From an uncultured Planctomycetota bacterium (GTDB lineage: Bacteria > Planctomycetota > Planctomycetia > Pirellulales > Thermoguttaceae), in assembly GCA_902786505.1 (NCBI GenBank), contig CADACS010000001.1:1-64000 (forward strand): DNA of 64,000 bases, in the 5' to 3' direction. The notes beneath the pieces are model-generated. The model had not been told where the DNA came from. It saw nothing but the letters and a program-made list of their open reading frames with translations, and searched no databases. Shown in pieces: positions 18,028 through 26,354 of the stretch. A program made the translations under genes and the position numbers. Position 1 is the first letter of the stretch; every line of letters begins with the position of its first letter.

Positions 18028-18612
18028 ATGAAAAAGAAAACGTTGTTCTCAATTGTCGTCGGCGTGGCGCTTTTTATACTTGTGCTATTGGGTTTTGCCG
18101 CATATTTTGGAAGTCTCGAAACTGCCGCCGCATGGTTTAACGGACGTTCGTTTTCCATAGAGCCGCGAAGCGTGCTTTTGGAAAACTGCAGCCCCGGAAC
18201 TGAGGAAATTGTTACGTTCCGTTTAAAAAATCTTACGTCGCAGAAGATTTCGGTTGTCGGTGAAAAGTCAAGTTGTTCCTGTGCGTTTGCCGAAAATATT
18301 CCGATCGCCGCCGGACCTAAGGAAACAGTCGAACTGAAAGTTCGCGTTCGGCTTCCTAAATACAGCTCCGATTACGATCAGTCGATTGTCTTTATGGTTT
18401 CGACGTCAAAGAAACTTGAAATGCCCATGGTTCGCGTCGTCGCTCACATACCTGAGCCCCTTCCTGTCCCTGACGACGCAGCCGAAACGCTCGCTGCGTC
18501 TGAGAGTCTCCCGACTCCTGAAATGAACGAGGACGCGGAAGCGACAGGTTCCGCCCAAGACCCTCAGATTCCCGACTCGCAAGGTCTGGAGAATCGCGAA
18601 GACTTGCTATGA
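18028..18612 (+). CDS. DUF1573-type membrane-anchored protein
   Basis: 194 residues with one N-terminal membrane helix (about 8-28). An immunoglobulin-like domain follows, with the DUF1573 pattern: VTFRLKNLTSQKISV, the CSC motif in KSSCSC (about residues 82-87), and VELKVRVRLP. The C-terminal 50 residues are acidic, low-complexity and Pro/Glu-rich. Proteins of this type are common in planctomycetes and Bacteroidetes and are thought to sit in the periplasm. Its stop overlaps the next start by four bases (ATGA), so translation is coupled to the glycosyltransferase. No ligand is known. Confidence 0.78.
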   Translation: MKKKTLFSIVVGVALFILVLLGFAAYFGSLETAAAWFNGRSFSIEPRSVLLENCSPGTEEIVTFRLKNLTSQKISVVGEKSSCSCAFAENIPIAAGPKETVELKVRVRLPKYSSDYDQSIVFMVSTSKKLEMPMVRVVAHIPEPLPVPDDAAETLAASESLPTPEMNEDAEATGSAQDPQIPDSQGLENREDLL

Positions 18613-20501
18613 GTCGATGGCTTTCGCGTTTGGTCGCTGCGATCTCCGGCTTCGCTATGTTCTTTTCCGCCTGGAGTATGTCGTACGTCTATAACGAGAA
18701 CGGTCGGCTTGCGTCGGGATTGCGTTATCTTGAGACGGGAGATTTTTCTTCGTTTCACGTTAATCCGCCTCTCGTCAGTCTTGTCGGAGCAATTCCGGCG
18801 GCGGTCGGCGGCGCGTCGTGCCCGACGCGCGTGGAACTCGGAATCGCAAATTTTGCGCGCGACGAATACCGGGCGGGCAGACTTTTTCTGACTAAGAATC
18901 CGAATCACCGCATTTTTTTATTTTTCGGACGTCTTTGCTGTATCGTCCTTGTTTTGGTCGGTCTATGGACGACGTTTCGTTTCGCCGCCGCATCCTACGG
19001 TGCGGTTTCCGGATTCATTTTTCTTTTACTTGGCGCTTTTTCGCCCTATACCCTCGGTTATGGGGCCCTTATTGTTCCCGACGTATCGGCGGCGTTTTTG
19101 GGGGCCGCGTCCGTTTTTTTCTTTTGGCGCTGGCTCCGCTCTCCCGAAGTCGACGCCGCGTTTCTCGCAGGCTGCGCGCTTGGACTTGCCGAATTAACGA
19201 AGTTTACGCTTTTGATCTTTTATCCTCTTTTTGTCGTCATGTGGGCGATTTACCGCATACCGCATCGGTCGTCCGACGCCGAGCTTAAACGACAGTCTCC
19301 TCTTCGTCGACAGGCGCTGCAGCTCTGTATGATCTTTGGTCTTAGTCTCATTCTTATCAACGTGGGTTACGCGTTTGAAGGAACCGGAAAGCAGCTTCGA
19401 ACATTTAAATTTCAAACAACGTTGTTTACCGGTTATAAAAAGCTTACGGACGTCCCCGCGGCTGGAGACAATCGATTCTCCGAAAAGGGAAACATTGTCG
19501 AAAAAACGCTGGGACTTCTGCCGACCCCTCTCCCCGCAAATTTTGTTCAGGGAATCGATACGCAGCGACTCGACTTTGAACGAGGTCTCCCCTCGTATTG
19601 TCGCGGAACTTGGTCGGATCACGGCTGGCTCTGGTATTATCTCTACGCATTCCTCGTAAAGATTCCGGTCGGAACGCTTCTCTTATTTCTACTTGCTGTT
19701 TTTTGCAGTTTGGCGCTCACGGGGTACAACTTGCCTTGGCGCGACGAAATGGTTATTCTCCTTCCGGGACTCGTTCTCTTGGCGTTTGTCAGTTCGCAGA
19801 CGGGATTTTCGCTTCATTCCCGCTATGCGCTTCCCGCGCTTCCCTTTTTTTTCCTCTGGACGAGTAAAGTCGGTCGAGCTTTCCGGAACGTTCGGCGACG
19901 GGATCCGAACGAATCCGGCAAACGACTAGAGCGCCCGCAGGGATATAGAACGGTTCGCGTTTTAACAATCGTATTGACGGCATGGTCAACTTTAAGCGTT
20001 CTATCGGTTTATCCCAACTCGATTTCGTATTTTAACGAACTGGCGGCGGTCATTCCAACCTCCGGAACCGAACGACCGACAATTCCGCGCGTTCAAAAAT
20101 CGCATCGCTTGTCCTCATGGTATAAAACGCTCGTTTCAGCCGGTCCGATAAACGGTCCGCGGCATTTGCTCGATTCCAATATTGATTGGGGGCAGGATTT
20201 TTTCAAATTGGAACGCTGGAGTCAAAAACGTCCAGAAATTAAAATGATTAACGTCGCCTATCAGGGAAGTTATCCGCTCGAATTGTCGAAAATGCCGGTA
20301 CAACAGTTTTGGGGAGGAGCCCCTAAGCCAGGCTGGTATGCCGTCAGCGTCAACTGCCTTTATTCGCGCGAAGGAGAATATCGGTATCTTCTCGATTGCG
20401 AGCCCGTCGATATGGTTGGATACTCCTTTTACATTTACCATTTGACCAAGGAGGACGTTGCCGGAATCAACGACTCTGTAGATTCGTTTTCACCCCCTTG
20501 A
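18609..20501 (+). CDS. Polytopic membrane glycosyltransferase (PMT/ArnT-like, lipid-carrier dependent)
   Basis: 630 residues with around ten hydrophobic helices. The first loop carries YNENGRLASGLRYLETGDF then HVNPPL, the characteristic segment of planctomycete phospholipid-carrier-dependent glycosyltransferases (GT-C fold, GT39/GT83-like). The late blocks ISYFNELA and LLDSNIDWGQDFFKLERW also fit. In the family the first loop normally reads D-E, with the Asp taken as catalytic; here it reads Asn29-Glu30. It overlaps the DUF1573 gene by 4 bp. It would move a sugar from a polyprenyl-phosphate carrier to an acceptor on the outer face of the membrane. Whether it is active with Asn at that place is open. 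Confidence 0.85.
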   Translation: MSRWLSRLVAAISGFAMFFSAWSMSYVYNENGRLASGLRYLETGDFSSFHVNPPLVSLVGAIPAAVGGASCPTRVELGIANFARDEYRAGRLFLTKNPNHRIFLFFGRLCCIVLVLVGLWTTFRFAAASYGAVSGFIFLLLGAFSPYTLGYGALIVPDVSAAFLGAASVFFFWRWLRSPEVDAAFLAGCALGLAELTKFTLLIFYPLFVVMWAIYRIPHRSSDAELKRQSPLRRQALQLCMIFGLSLILINVGYAFEGTGKQLRTFKFQTTLFTGYKKLTDVPAAGDNRFSEKGNIVEKTLGLLPTPLPANFVQGIDTQRLDFERGLPSYCRGTWSDHGWLWYYLYAFLVKIPVGTLLLFLLAVFCSLALTGYNLPWRDEMVILLPGLVLLAFVSSQTGFSLHSRYALPALPFFFLWTSKVGRAFRNVRRRDPNESGKRLERPQGYRTVRVLTIVLTAWSTLSVLSVYPNSISYFNELAAVIPTSGTERPTIPRVQKSHRLSSWYKTLVSAGPINGPRHLLDSNIDWGQDFFKLERWSQKRPEIKMINVAYQGSYPLELSKMPVQQFWGGAPKPGWYAVSVNCLYSREGEYRYLLDCEPVDMVGYSFYIYHLTKEDVAGINDSVDSFSPP

Positions 20502-20803
20502 ACAAGAAACGAGCGGTTCCAAAAACGCCGGCTGCAAACGATAAAAAAGCGTGAATATTCCCGCAAAAGCAGTCTTTCTTATTGACAAAAGCTATAAAGA
20601 CAAACAGTTAGTTAATTTTCTTCCCGAGATTGTCGTGAAACGCAAGCCGACTCAAAATGAAGCAGCTTAGTTCAAAGTTTTGTGGGATCGGGGCTTGATT
20701 CTCTTGATATTTCAGTTTGAAAACGCTAAACTTGTAACAGATTCTTTCCGAAATAACGGCGCGCGCCACGCGGCGCCTTAACGAAAAAGACAAGGAAAAT
20801 GCC
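20502..20803. other. Intergenic region holding the IS relic
   Basis: 302 bp. The first half is the decayed IS left end. The rest is AT-rich up to about 20760 and then returns to host-like GC content, marking the island's right border. No clear promoter was seen for the following oxidoreductase gene. Confidence 0.6.
20511..20671 (+). pseudogene. Decayed left end of the same IS5-family element
   Basis: This segment aligns with 14627-14791 in the same orientation, about three-quarters identical by eye, from GCGGTTC through the promoter and ribosome site into the first transposase codons. The start is GTG at 20636. It encodes M-K-R-K-P-T-Q-N-E-A-A and then a TAG stop, matching MKRKSTQNE of the intact copy. 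About 9 bp are missing between the -35 and -10 boxes. Nothing similar to the rest of the transposase follows. Confidence 0.85.
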
Positions 20804-23140
20804 ATGCGGTTAATTTTACGTTTGACGCTGTGCGTTTTAGTCGCGGCTGCGGCGGCGCCTGCGTTCGGTCAGCAGCTGCGCGAAAGGCCCGACACGCTCT
20901 ACTTTGAGACGGAAACGTTTGCCGATAAAGGGGGCTGGGGAATCGACACGCAGTCGGTCGAATTGGTCGGTTCGCCCTATCTCATCGCGCATGGCTGGGG
21001 AACCCCGGTCGCCGACGCGAAGACGACGGCGGAATTTCCTAAGCCGGGAACATACCGCGTTTTCGCGCGCACGCGCAACTGGGTCGCGCCGTGGACGCCC
21101 GAGTACGCGCCGGGCCGATTCCAGATCGCCGTCGACGGAAAGCCGCTTGAGACTGAGTTCGGAACGAACGGGGTCGACTGGTCGTGGCAGGAGGGCGGAA
21201 CGGTCGAGATTTCCGCCGACCGTCTGAAGGTCGAGCTTTCGCTTCATGATCTTGCCGGATTCGACGGCCGCGTCGACGCGATTCTCTTTACCGCGGATAA
21301 AGACTTTACGCCGAGCAACGAGCTTTCCGCGCTCGCCAAGATGCGCAAAGACGCGCTCAGGATTCCCGACGAGATTCCGGTCGCCGGCGACGGCAAAGTC
21401 TACGATTTAGTCGTCGTCGGGGGCGGAATCGCGGGCTCCTGCGCGGCAATCTCCGCCGCGCGGCTGGGCGCGTCCGTGGCGTTCGTTCAGGATCGGCCCG
21501 TTCTCGGCGGAAACGGGAGTACGGAAGTGCGCGTGCATCTCAACGGCGAGATCAGTCTGCCGCCGTACCCGAATCTCGGCAATCTTACCCACCTTATGGG
21601 CCCGCACGGAGGCGGAAACGCGCGCGAGGCGGATCACTATAAAGACGCGACGCGGCTCGAATTAGTACAGGCGGAAAAGAATATCGATCTCTATCTCGGC
21701 GTGCGCGTCGACGCGGCCGACGTCGAAGTACGCGGCGGAGCGCGCCACATTAAGAGCGTCTGCGGAACGAATATCGAGACGGACCGTCCGATCCGCTTTT
21801 TAGGCAGGACGTTCGCCGACTGCACGGGCGACGCGGCGGTCGGCTATCTTGCGGGCGCGGATTACCGTATGGGCCGGGAAGCGAAGTCGGAATACGACGA
21901 GCCGAGCGCGCCGGAAGAGGCCGACAAGCTCACGATGGGGTCGTCGGTCCAATGGAATACGGCGGACGTCGGCGAAGAGACTACCTTTCCTGAACTCCCG
22001 TGGGCGATTCAGTTTAACGAGAATACGATTAAACCGTCGACTCACGGCGACTGGGACTGGGAAGGGGGCATGAACCGCGATCAGGTCTACGAGATGGAAC
22101 GCATTCGCGACGTCGGCCTGCGCGCCGCCTACGGACATTGGTCCTATATGAAGAACCACACCCCGAAAGGCTGGGAAGACAAAGTCAAGACGCGCAAGCT
22201 CAACTGGACGGCGTACGTTGCGGGCAAACGCGAATCGCGGCGTCTGCTCGGCGACGTCGTTTTGCGCGAGCAGGATATTGTCGGCGCGAAGCCGTTCGAG
22301 GACGCGTCCGTGACGACGACGTGGTCGATCGATCTGCACTATCCGGATCCGGCGAACCTTCGAGATTTCCCGGAAGAGCAGTTCCGCGCGATCTGCAAAC
22401 AGGTCGCGATCAAGCCGTACGCGATTCCGTACCGCTGCTTCTATTCGCGCAACGTGGAGAACCTCTTTATGGCGGGCCGCGATATCAGCGTAACCCACAT
22501 TGGACTGGGTACGATTCGCGTGATGCGCACCGGCGGCATGATGGGCGAAGTCGTCGGCATGGCGGCGTCGATCTGCAAAAAGAACGACTGTCTTCCGCGC
22601 GACGTCTATAAATCGCATCTCGACGAGCTCAAAGCGCTTATGGAAAAGGGCGTCGCGCCCCCGACCGCGAAAGCGTCCGCGCTCGCGAGTCCGAAATGGC
22701 TTCCGGCCGACGCCGAGAATATCGCGCTGAAAGCGAAAATTACGGTCGACAGCGAATATAAGAAAGGCCCGAAGTATCCGAAAGAGAACATTAACGACGG
22801 CAAGGCCGATTTCTCCGTCAACGAAGGACGCTGGGTCAGCGACGTCGACGACGGACATTGGGTCGACTTTACCTTCGACGCGCCCGTTACGATTAACGCC
22901 GCGCGCATCGTCTCCGGTCAGGCGGGCTATAAGACGCCGATCGGCGATTTTCACCTCATGTACGAGAAAGACGGCAAGCTCGTCGATTTGCCCGGCTCGG
23001 CGGTTACGGAAAACGAGGCGATTATCGTCGCGCTGAAATTCCAGAAGACGACGTCGAAGCGCTTCCGGCTTCATATCACGCAGACGCCGGAAAGTCTGGC
23101 GCGCCTCTGGGAAGTCGAGTTCTATAACGCAGCCGACTGA
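20804..23140 (+). CDS. Secreted FAD-dependent oxidoreductase with C-terminal discoidin-like domain
   Basis: 778 residues with signal peptide MRLILRLTLCVLVAAAAAPAF. Residues of about 25-170 form a beta-rich binding-type domain (GTYRVFARTRNW). The FAD_oxidored (PF12831-like) core begins with the dinucleotide motif VVVGGGIAGSCAAISAARLG at about 200-220 and NGSTEVRVH. Later blocks are FADCTGDAAVGYLAG and LFMAGRDISVTHIGLGTIRV. The last 130 residues look like an F5/8 type C module (WVSDVDDGHWVDFTFD, TSKRFRLHIT). AAGGA lies 8 bases before the ATG. This architecture is frequent in planctomycetes. The substrate is not known, and a carbohydrate or sugar-acid substrate is inferred from the carbohydrate-binding-like ends. 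Confidence 0.9.
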   Translation: MRLILRLTLCVLVAAAAAPAFGQQLRERPDTLYFETETFADKGGWGIDTQSVELVGSPYLIAHGWGTPVADAKTTAEFPKPGTYRVFARTRNWVAPWTPEYAPGRFQIAVDGKPLETEFGTNGVDWSWQEGGTVEISADRLKVELSLHDLAGFDGRVDAILFTADKDFTPSNELSALAKMRKDALRIPDEIPVAGDGKVYDLVVVGGGIAGSCAAISAARLGASVAFVQDRPVLGGNGSTEVRVHLNGEISLPPYPNLGNLTHLMGPHGGGNAREADHYKDATRLELVQAEKNIDLYLGVRVDAADVEVRGGARHIKSVCGTNIETDRPIRFLGRTFADCTGDAAVGYLAGADYRMGREAKSEYDEPSAPEEADKLTMGSSVQWNTADVGEETTFPELPWAIQFNENTIKPSTHGDWDWEGGMNRDQVYEMERIRDVGLRAAYGHWSYMKNHTPKGWEDKVKTRKLNWTAYVAGKRESRRLLGDVVLREQDIVGAKPFEDASVTTTWSIDLHYPDPANLRDFPEEQFRAICKQVAIKPYAIPYRCFYSRNVENLFMAGRDISVTHIGLGTIRVMRTGGMMGEVVGMAASICKKNDCLPRDVYKSHLDELKALMEKGVAPPTAKASALASPKWLPADAENIALKAKITVDSEYKKGPKYPKENINDGKADFSVNEGRWVSDVDDGHWVDFTFDAPVTINAARIVSGQAGYKTPIGDFHLMYEKDGKLVDLPGSAVTENEAIIVALKFQKTTSKRFRLHITQTPESLARLWEVEFYNAAD

Positions 23141-23176
23141 CCCGCCGTTCGGTTCGGAGTTTCGCTCTAAACGCGC

Positions 23177-23225
23177 GCCGCCCGATTGGAAAGGTTTCTC
23201 CTCTTCCGATCGGGCGGCTTTTTTT
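23177..23225 (+). terminator. Terminator of the oxidoreductase gene
   Basis: GCCGCCCGAT (23177-23186) pairs with ATCGGGCGGC (23209-23218), then a seven-T run. Confidence 0.8.
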
Positions 23226-23256
23226 GCGTTGGGAACCGCGCGCAGCGAACGGGGCG

Positions 23257-23907
23257 TCAGCGCGCGCAGAACGCGGCGATCTCGCGTTCCAGCAGCCGAA
23301 AGACGTTCGCCGCGAGATACCCGTCGGCGACCGCGTGATTGAGGCGGACGGAAACCGGCATGGCGAGCCGTCCGTTCTCTTCCCGGTATTTGCCCCAGTT
23401 AATGATCGGCGCGAAGTAGAGATAGCCGTCGGGCAGCTCGATATTGAGGGAATCGTACGACGTCCACGGGATATACGACGCGTCGAACCAGTTCGGGTGA
23501 TTCGCCATGTCCAAGCCGTACTCCCGCGTCTGTTTCGCGCGTTCGAGGTCGTCTAAAGCGCCGCGGTAAAAGACGCCGTAGTCCGCGTTATAGTACGTAT
23601 AGACGGGCGTGCAGGTCTCCGTATCTTCGTGAAAGACGTACTGCGCGGGATGAATAACGTCGTAACAGATAAGTTCTTGCGTCTGCCAAAGATATCCCAT
23701 TTTATAGTCGTCGCGCGAATTGAGGACTTTCGAAAGCAGATAGAGAAAATTCAGGTAAAACTTTGTATTCGTCCGTTTAGAGCATGCGACAAGTTCGGCG
23801 ACGTCGACGCGCGCCGTCATGGAGAGCGAGCATTTGCAGTCTTCGGAAAAATGCCGAAAGACGCCTTTGCGGTAATAGGAATCTTTATCGATAATTCGGT
23901 AGTTCAT
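23257..23907 (-). CDS. cat: Chloramphenicol acetyltransferase (CAT family)
   Basis: 216 residues, the exact length of classical CAT enzymes, using ATG 23907. The longer upstream frame runs into non-coding sequence and is rejected. CAT moves an acetyl group from acetyl-CoA to the 3-hydroxyl of chloramphenicol in the cytoplasm as a trimer. The catalytic signature H-x-x-x-D-G is present as NHAVADGY (His191, Asp195). The N-terminal FSEDCKCSLSMTARVDV and the PNWFDASYIPWTS block (classical CAT: PFVSPWxSF-like) are also typical. Codon use and GC match the host, and no mobile element is adjacent, so recent acquisition is not suggested. A related xenobiotic or native acetyltransferase activity is possible. 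Confidence 0.88.
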   Translation of the reverse strand: MNYRIIDKDSYYRKGVFRHFSEDCKCSLSMTARVDVAELVACSKRTNTKFYLNFLYLLSKVLNSRDDYKMGYLWQTQELICYDVIHPAQYVFHEDTETCTPVYTYYNADYGVFYRGALDDLERAKQTREYGLDMANHPNWFDASYIPWTSYDSLNIELPDGYLYFAPIINWGKYREENGRLAMPVSVRLNHAVADGYLAANVFRLLEREIAAFCAR

Positions 23908-24031
23908 ACGAGCGGTTCTTTCAGCGAAATTCTTTTGCCGCGGGCGGACGCCGCACAGCGCAAATAAAAAGCGCAGGAGCCGGCGAGCGACGTCCGGGCT
24001 CCTGCGCGTGAGAGTAGAAGCGGCGCCTGAA

Positions 24032-26050
24032 TCAGTCGGCGGTGGCGCGTCCGGTCGCGACGTCGAATTCGTCGATCGCGGGCACGAGCATCGCCAGCGA
24101 CGCAAAGAAGTACGCGGCGACGACGGAGACAAAGACCAGGAACGGCTTGCCGAGCATAAAGCTCGTCGCGGCGTAGAAGGTCGCGGGCGGGAGCGTAAAG
24201 CTCGCCAGCGCGATCGCTTTCGACGGATTGCGCGCGCCGAGCGCGGCGTAGAGGCCGACCCCGCCCCCGATCATAAAGGCCAGGAACGGCTGGAGCTGCG
24301 CTTCGAACGAGCCGCTGAACGCGAGCATCGTCCAGATACAGACCGCGACGCCCACGAACAGGAAGAAGACGACGCCCAGACTTGTCGCCGACGCGTTGCG
24401 CGTGTTCTCGTACTGCAGCCCGATATGCACGCCGATCATGGCCACGAACAGGTAGAGCACGAGAATCCCCACGAGGAGATAGAACGCGGTCGACGGCTCT
24501 AACGCTCCTTTATACGCCAGATAGACGCACAGGAAGAGGGGGAGGACCGTCGCTTCCTTCATATTGTAGAAGGCGCCGAGCAGTTTGCCGAAGACGAACT
24601 CTTTCGGCTGCAGGTCGCTCACGAGCAGGAGCGGAAAGGCGCCCAGGTCGCGTTCGGACGTCATCGACGCGATCGCCTGCGCGTTGAGCAGGAACATGGA
24701 CAGGAGAATGAGCGGGAGCGTCGGGGCGGCGAGCTGCGCAAAGGACGGCGTGGCGACCGTCGCGAACGTATGATGCAGCGCGAGCGCCGCGAGAACGAAC
24801 AGCAGGACGTAGGCGATGCGGACGACGAACGTCTTGCGGCCGTACGCGCGCGTGCAGAGCTCGCGCCAGAGAATCGGATTGTCCCAGACCTCTTTTGCTT
24901 TTCCGCTCGAGGAGACCGACGGGTCGATCGCGTATTTTCCTTCCGGGGCGACGCCCGCGGCGATCGACTCTTCCGTAACGAGCCCGCTCTTCTGCGAGAG
25001 GACTTCCCGCGCGACCGCCGCCACGCCCGCGGTCCCTTCGCGCGTCTCGACGTCGTGGAGCGTCTCTTCGACCGCGAAAAGGTTGTCCGTGAGATCGGCG
25101 TACGGATTGTCGTCGCGCGTTCCGGAAATCTGGGACCGGCGTTCGGCCGCTTCCCGGTCGAGACGCGCCTGAATCGCTTCCTGGCGCCACGTGTCTTGCT
25201 CCATGGTCGCGTTTTTAATCGTTTCGCGGGACGGATTCCAGACGCGGACCATGAGAATGGCGACGGCGTTAATGAGCGCGGTGAGCGCGGCGCACGCGAC
25301 GAGGAAGGGCGCGACCGGGGCCAGCGAATTATGCAGCGCGGAAAGGAAGCCGGTCGCGGCGCCGAGGTCGTCCGGCCTTGCGGCGACGAGAATAGCGCGC
25401 CACGGACTCATGGCGCAGGCGATCGCTTCGGTCGAATATCCGAACCAGGAATCGCCCAAAATACCGAACCCGACCGCTTCCCAGAATCCGATCCAGATCG
25501 TCAGAATGAGGATTGTCGCCGAGAGCGCCTGGAACGTCTTATCGCGCCAGAGCGCGACGGCCGACCCGAGCGAGCCGCTCGCGAGCGTCGCGAACAGGGT
25601 GACGCAGAAGACGCGCCCGACCTGCCCGAGCGAGACGCCGCCCAGAAGCGCGGTCGCGAGCAGAATCGGGACCGACACGACGATAAAGACGAGAATCGAC
25701 AGGAGCGCCGCGCACAGCTTGCCGAGCACAAGCTCGCTGTTCGTGAGCCGCGTGAGGAGCAGCAGGAGGAGCGTCTTGCGGTCTTTCTCCTGGCCGACGG
25801 CCGCCGCGGCGAGCGTCGCGCCGAAGAAGAGCGTAACGACGAGCTGAAGGGGCGCAAGGAGCCCGAAAAGGGACGAGCCGAACCGCGCAAAGTCGCCCAC
25901 GTCGACGATGCGCTGCGAGCCGCTCGTAACGAGCCACGCCGCGCTCACGACGAGCAGCAGGAATCCGCCGTAGACGCCGCGTCCGACGTACGTTTTATCG
26001 CGTCTGGGCGCGATGGTCGCTTCACGCGCAAATACCGGTCCAATAAACAT
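24032..26050 (-). CDS. ABC-2 type permease, fused two-module protein
   Basis: 672 residues using ATG 26050, which has GAGGA upstream. The longer frame to 26158 has no ribosome site. It has two sets of membrane helices (about residues 20-265 and 395-640) joined by a soluble, charged linker of about 125 residues. Each half contains the ABC-2 permease pattern in which a conserved Glu-rich patch precedes a helix: EKDRKTLLLLLLTRLTNSEL in the first and TSERDLGAFPLLLVSDLQPK in the second. No ATPase gene is nearby, so the partner must be encoded elsewhere. It probably exports an unknown substrate or works in cell-envelope or gliding-type assembly. Function inferred from fold only. Confidence 0.83.
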   Translation of the reverse strand: MFIGPVFAREATIAPRRDKTYVGRGVYGGFLLLVVSAAWLVTSGSQRIVDVGDFARFGSSLFGLLAPLQLVVTLFFGATLAAAAVGQEKDRKTLLLLLLTRLTNSELVLGKLCAALLSILVFIVVSVPILLATALLGGVSLGQVGRVFCVTLFATLASGSLGSAVALWRDKTFQALSATILILTIWIGFWEAVGFGILGDSWFGYSTEAIACAMSPWRAILVAARPDDLGAATGFLSALHNSLAPVAPFLVACAALTALINAVAILMVRVWNPSRETIKNATMEQDTWRQEAIQARLDREAAERRSQISGTRDDNPYADLTDNLFAVEETLHDVETREGTAGVAAVAREVLSQKSGLVTEESIAAGVAPEGKYAIDPSVSSSGKAKEVWDNPILWRELCTRAYGRKTFVVRIAYVLLFVLAALALHHTFATVATPSFAQLAAPTLPLILLSMFLLNAQAIASMTSERDLGAFPLLLVSDLQPKEFVFGKLLGAFYNMKEATVLPLFLCVYLAYKGALEPSTAFYLLVGILVLYLFVAMIGVHIGLQYENTRNASATSLGVVFFLFVGVAVCIWTMLAFSGSFEAQLQPFLAFMIGGGVGLYAALGARNPSKAIALASFTLPPATFYAATSFMLGKPFLVFVSVVAAYFFASLAMLVPAIDEFDVATGRATAD

Positions 26051-26354
26051 AATCCAGTCCTCGTTAAAGTAACGCCCCGTCGGGGCCCGCGGCAAGAGGC
26101 CGGATCCTCGGTCCGCGCCGCGTTCTGCCATTATACGCCGTTTCCCCGTTTCCTGCAAGTCGTAGCGCCGGAGCGCGCGCCTTTACGCCCTGTGAGAAAA
26201 AATATATTGTCATTAGTTCCTGAAATCTATATAATACGCGCAAACGCAGAATTATTCCGGAGAAAGCCGGCGCCGTCGCGCAGGTCCGCTCGGCCGGCGC
26301 CGGAGGCTCGTCGTAACAAACGATTTGAATAACAAACGATACGAAAGGAACGTT
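26051..26354. other. Divergent intergenic region
   Basis: 304 bp between the permease and the TPR gene. It holds the plus-strand promoter at 26208-26235 and the ribosome site of the TPR gene. No other element recognised. Confidence 0.5.
26208..26235 (+). promoter_or_regulatory. Promoter of the TPR gene
   Basis: TTGTCA (26208-26213), 16-bp spacer, TATAAT (26230-26235). Leader of about 115 bases to ATG 26355. Confidence 0.7.
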
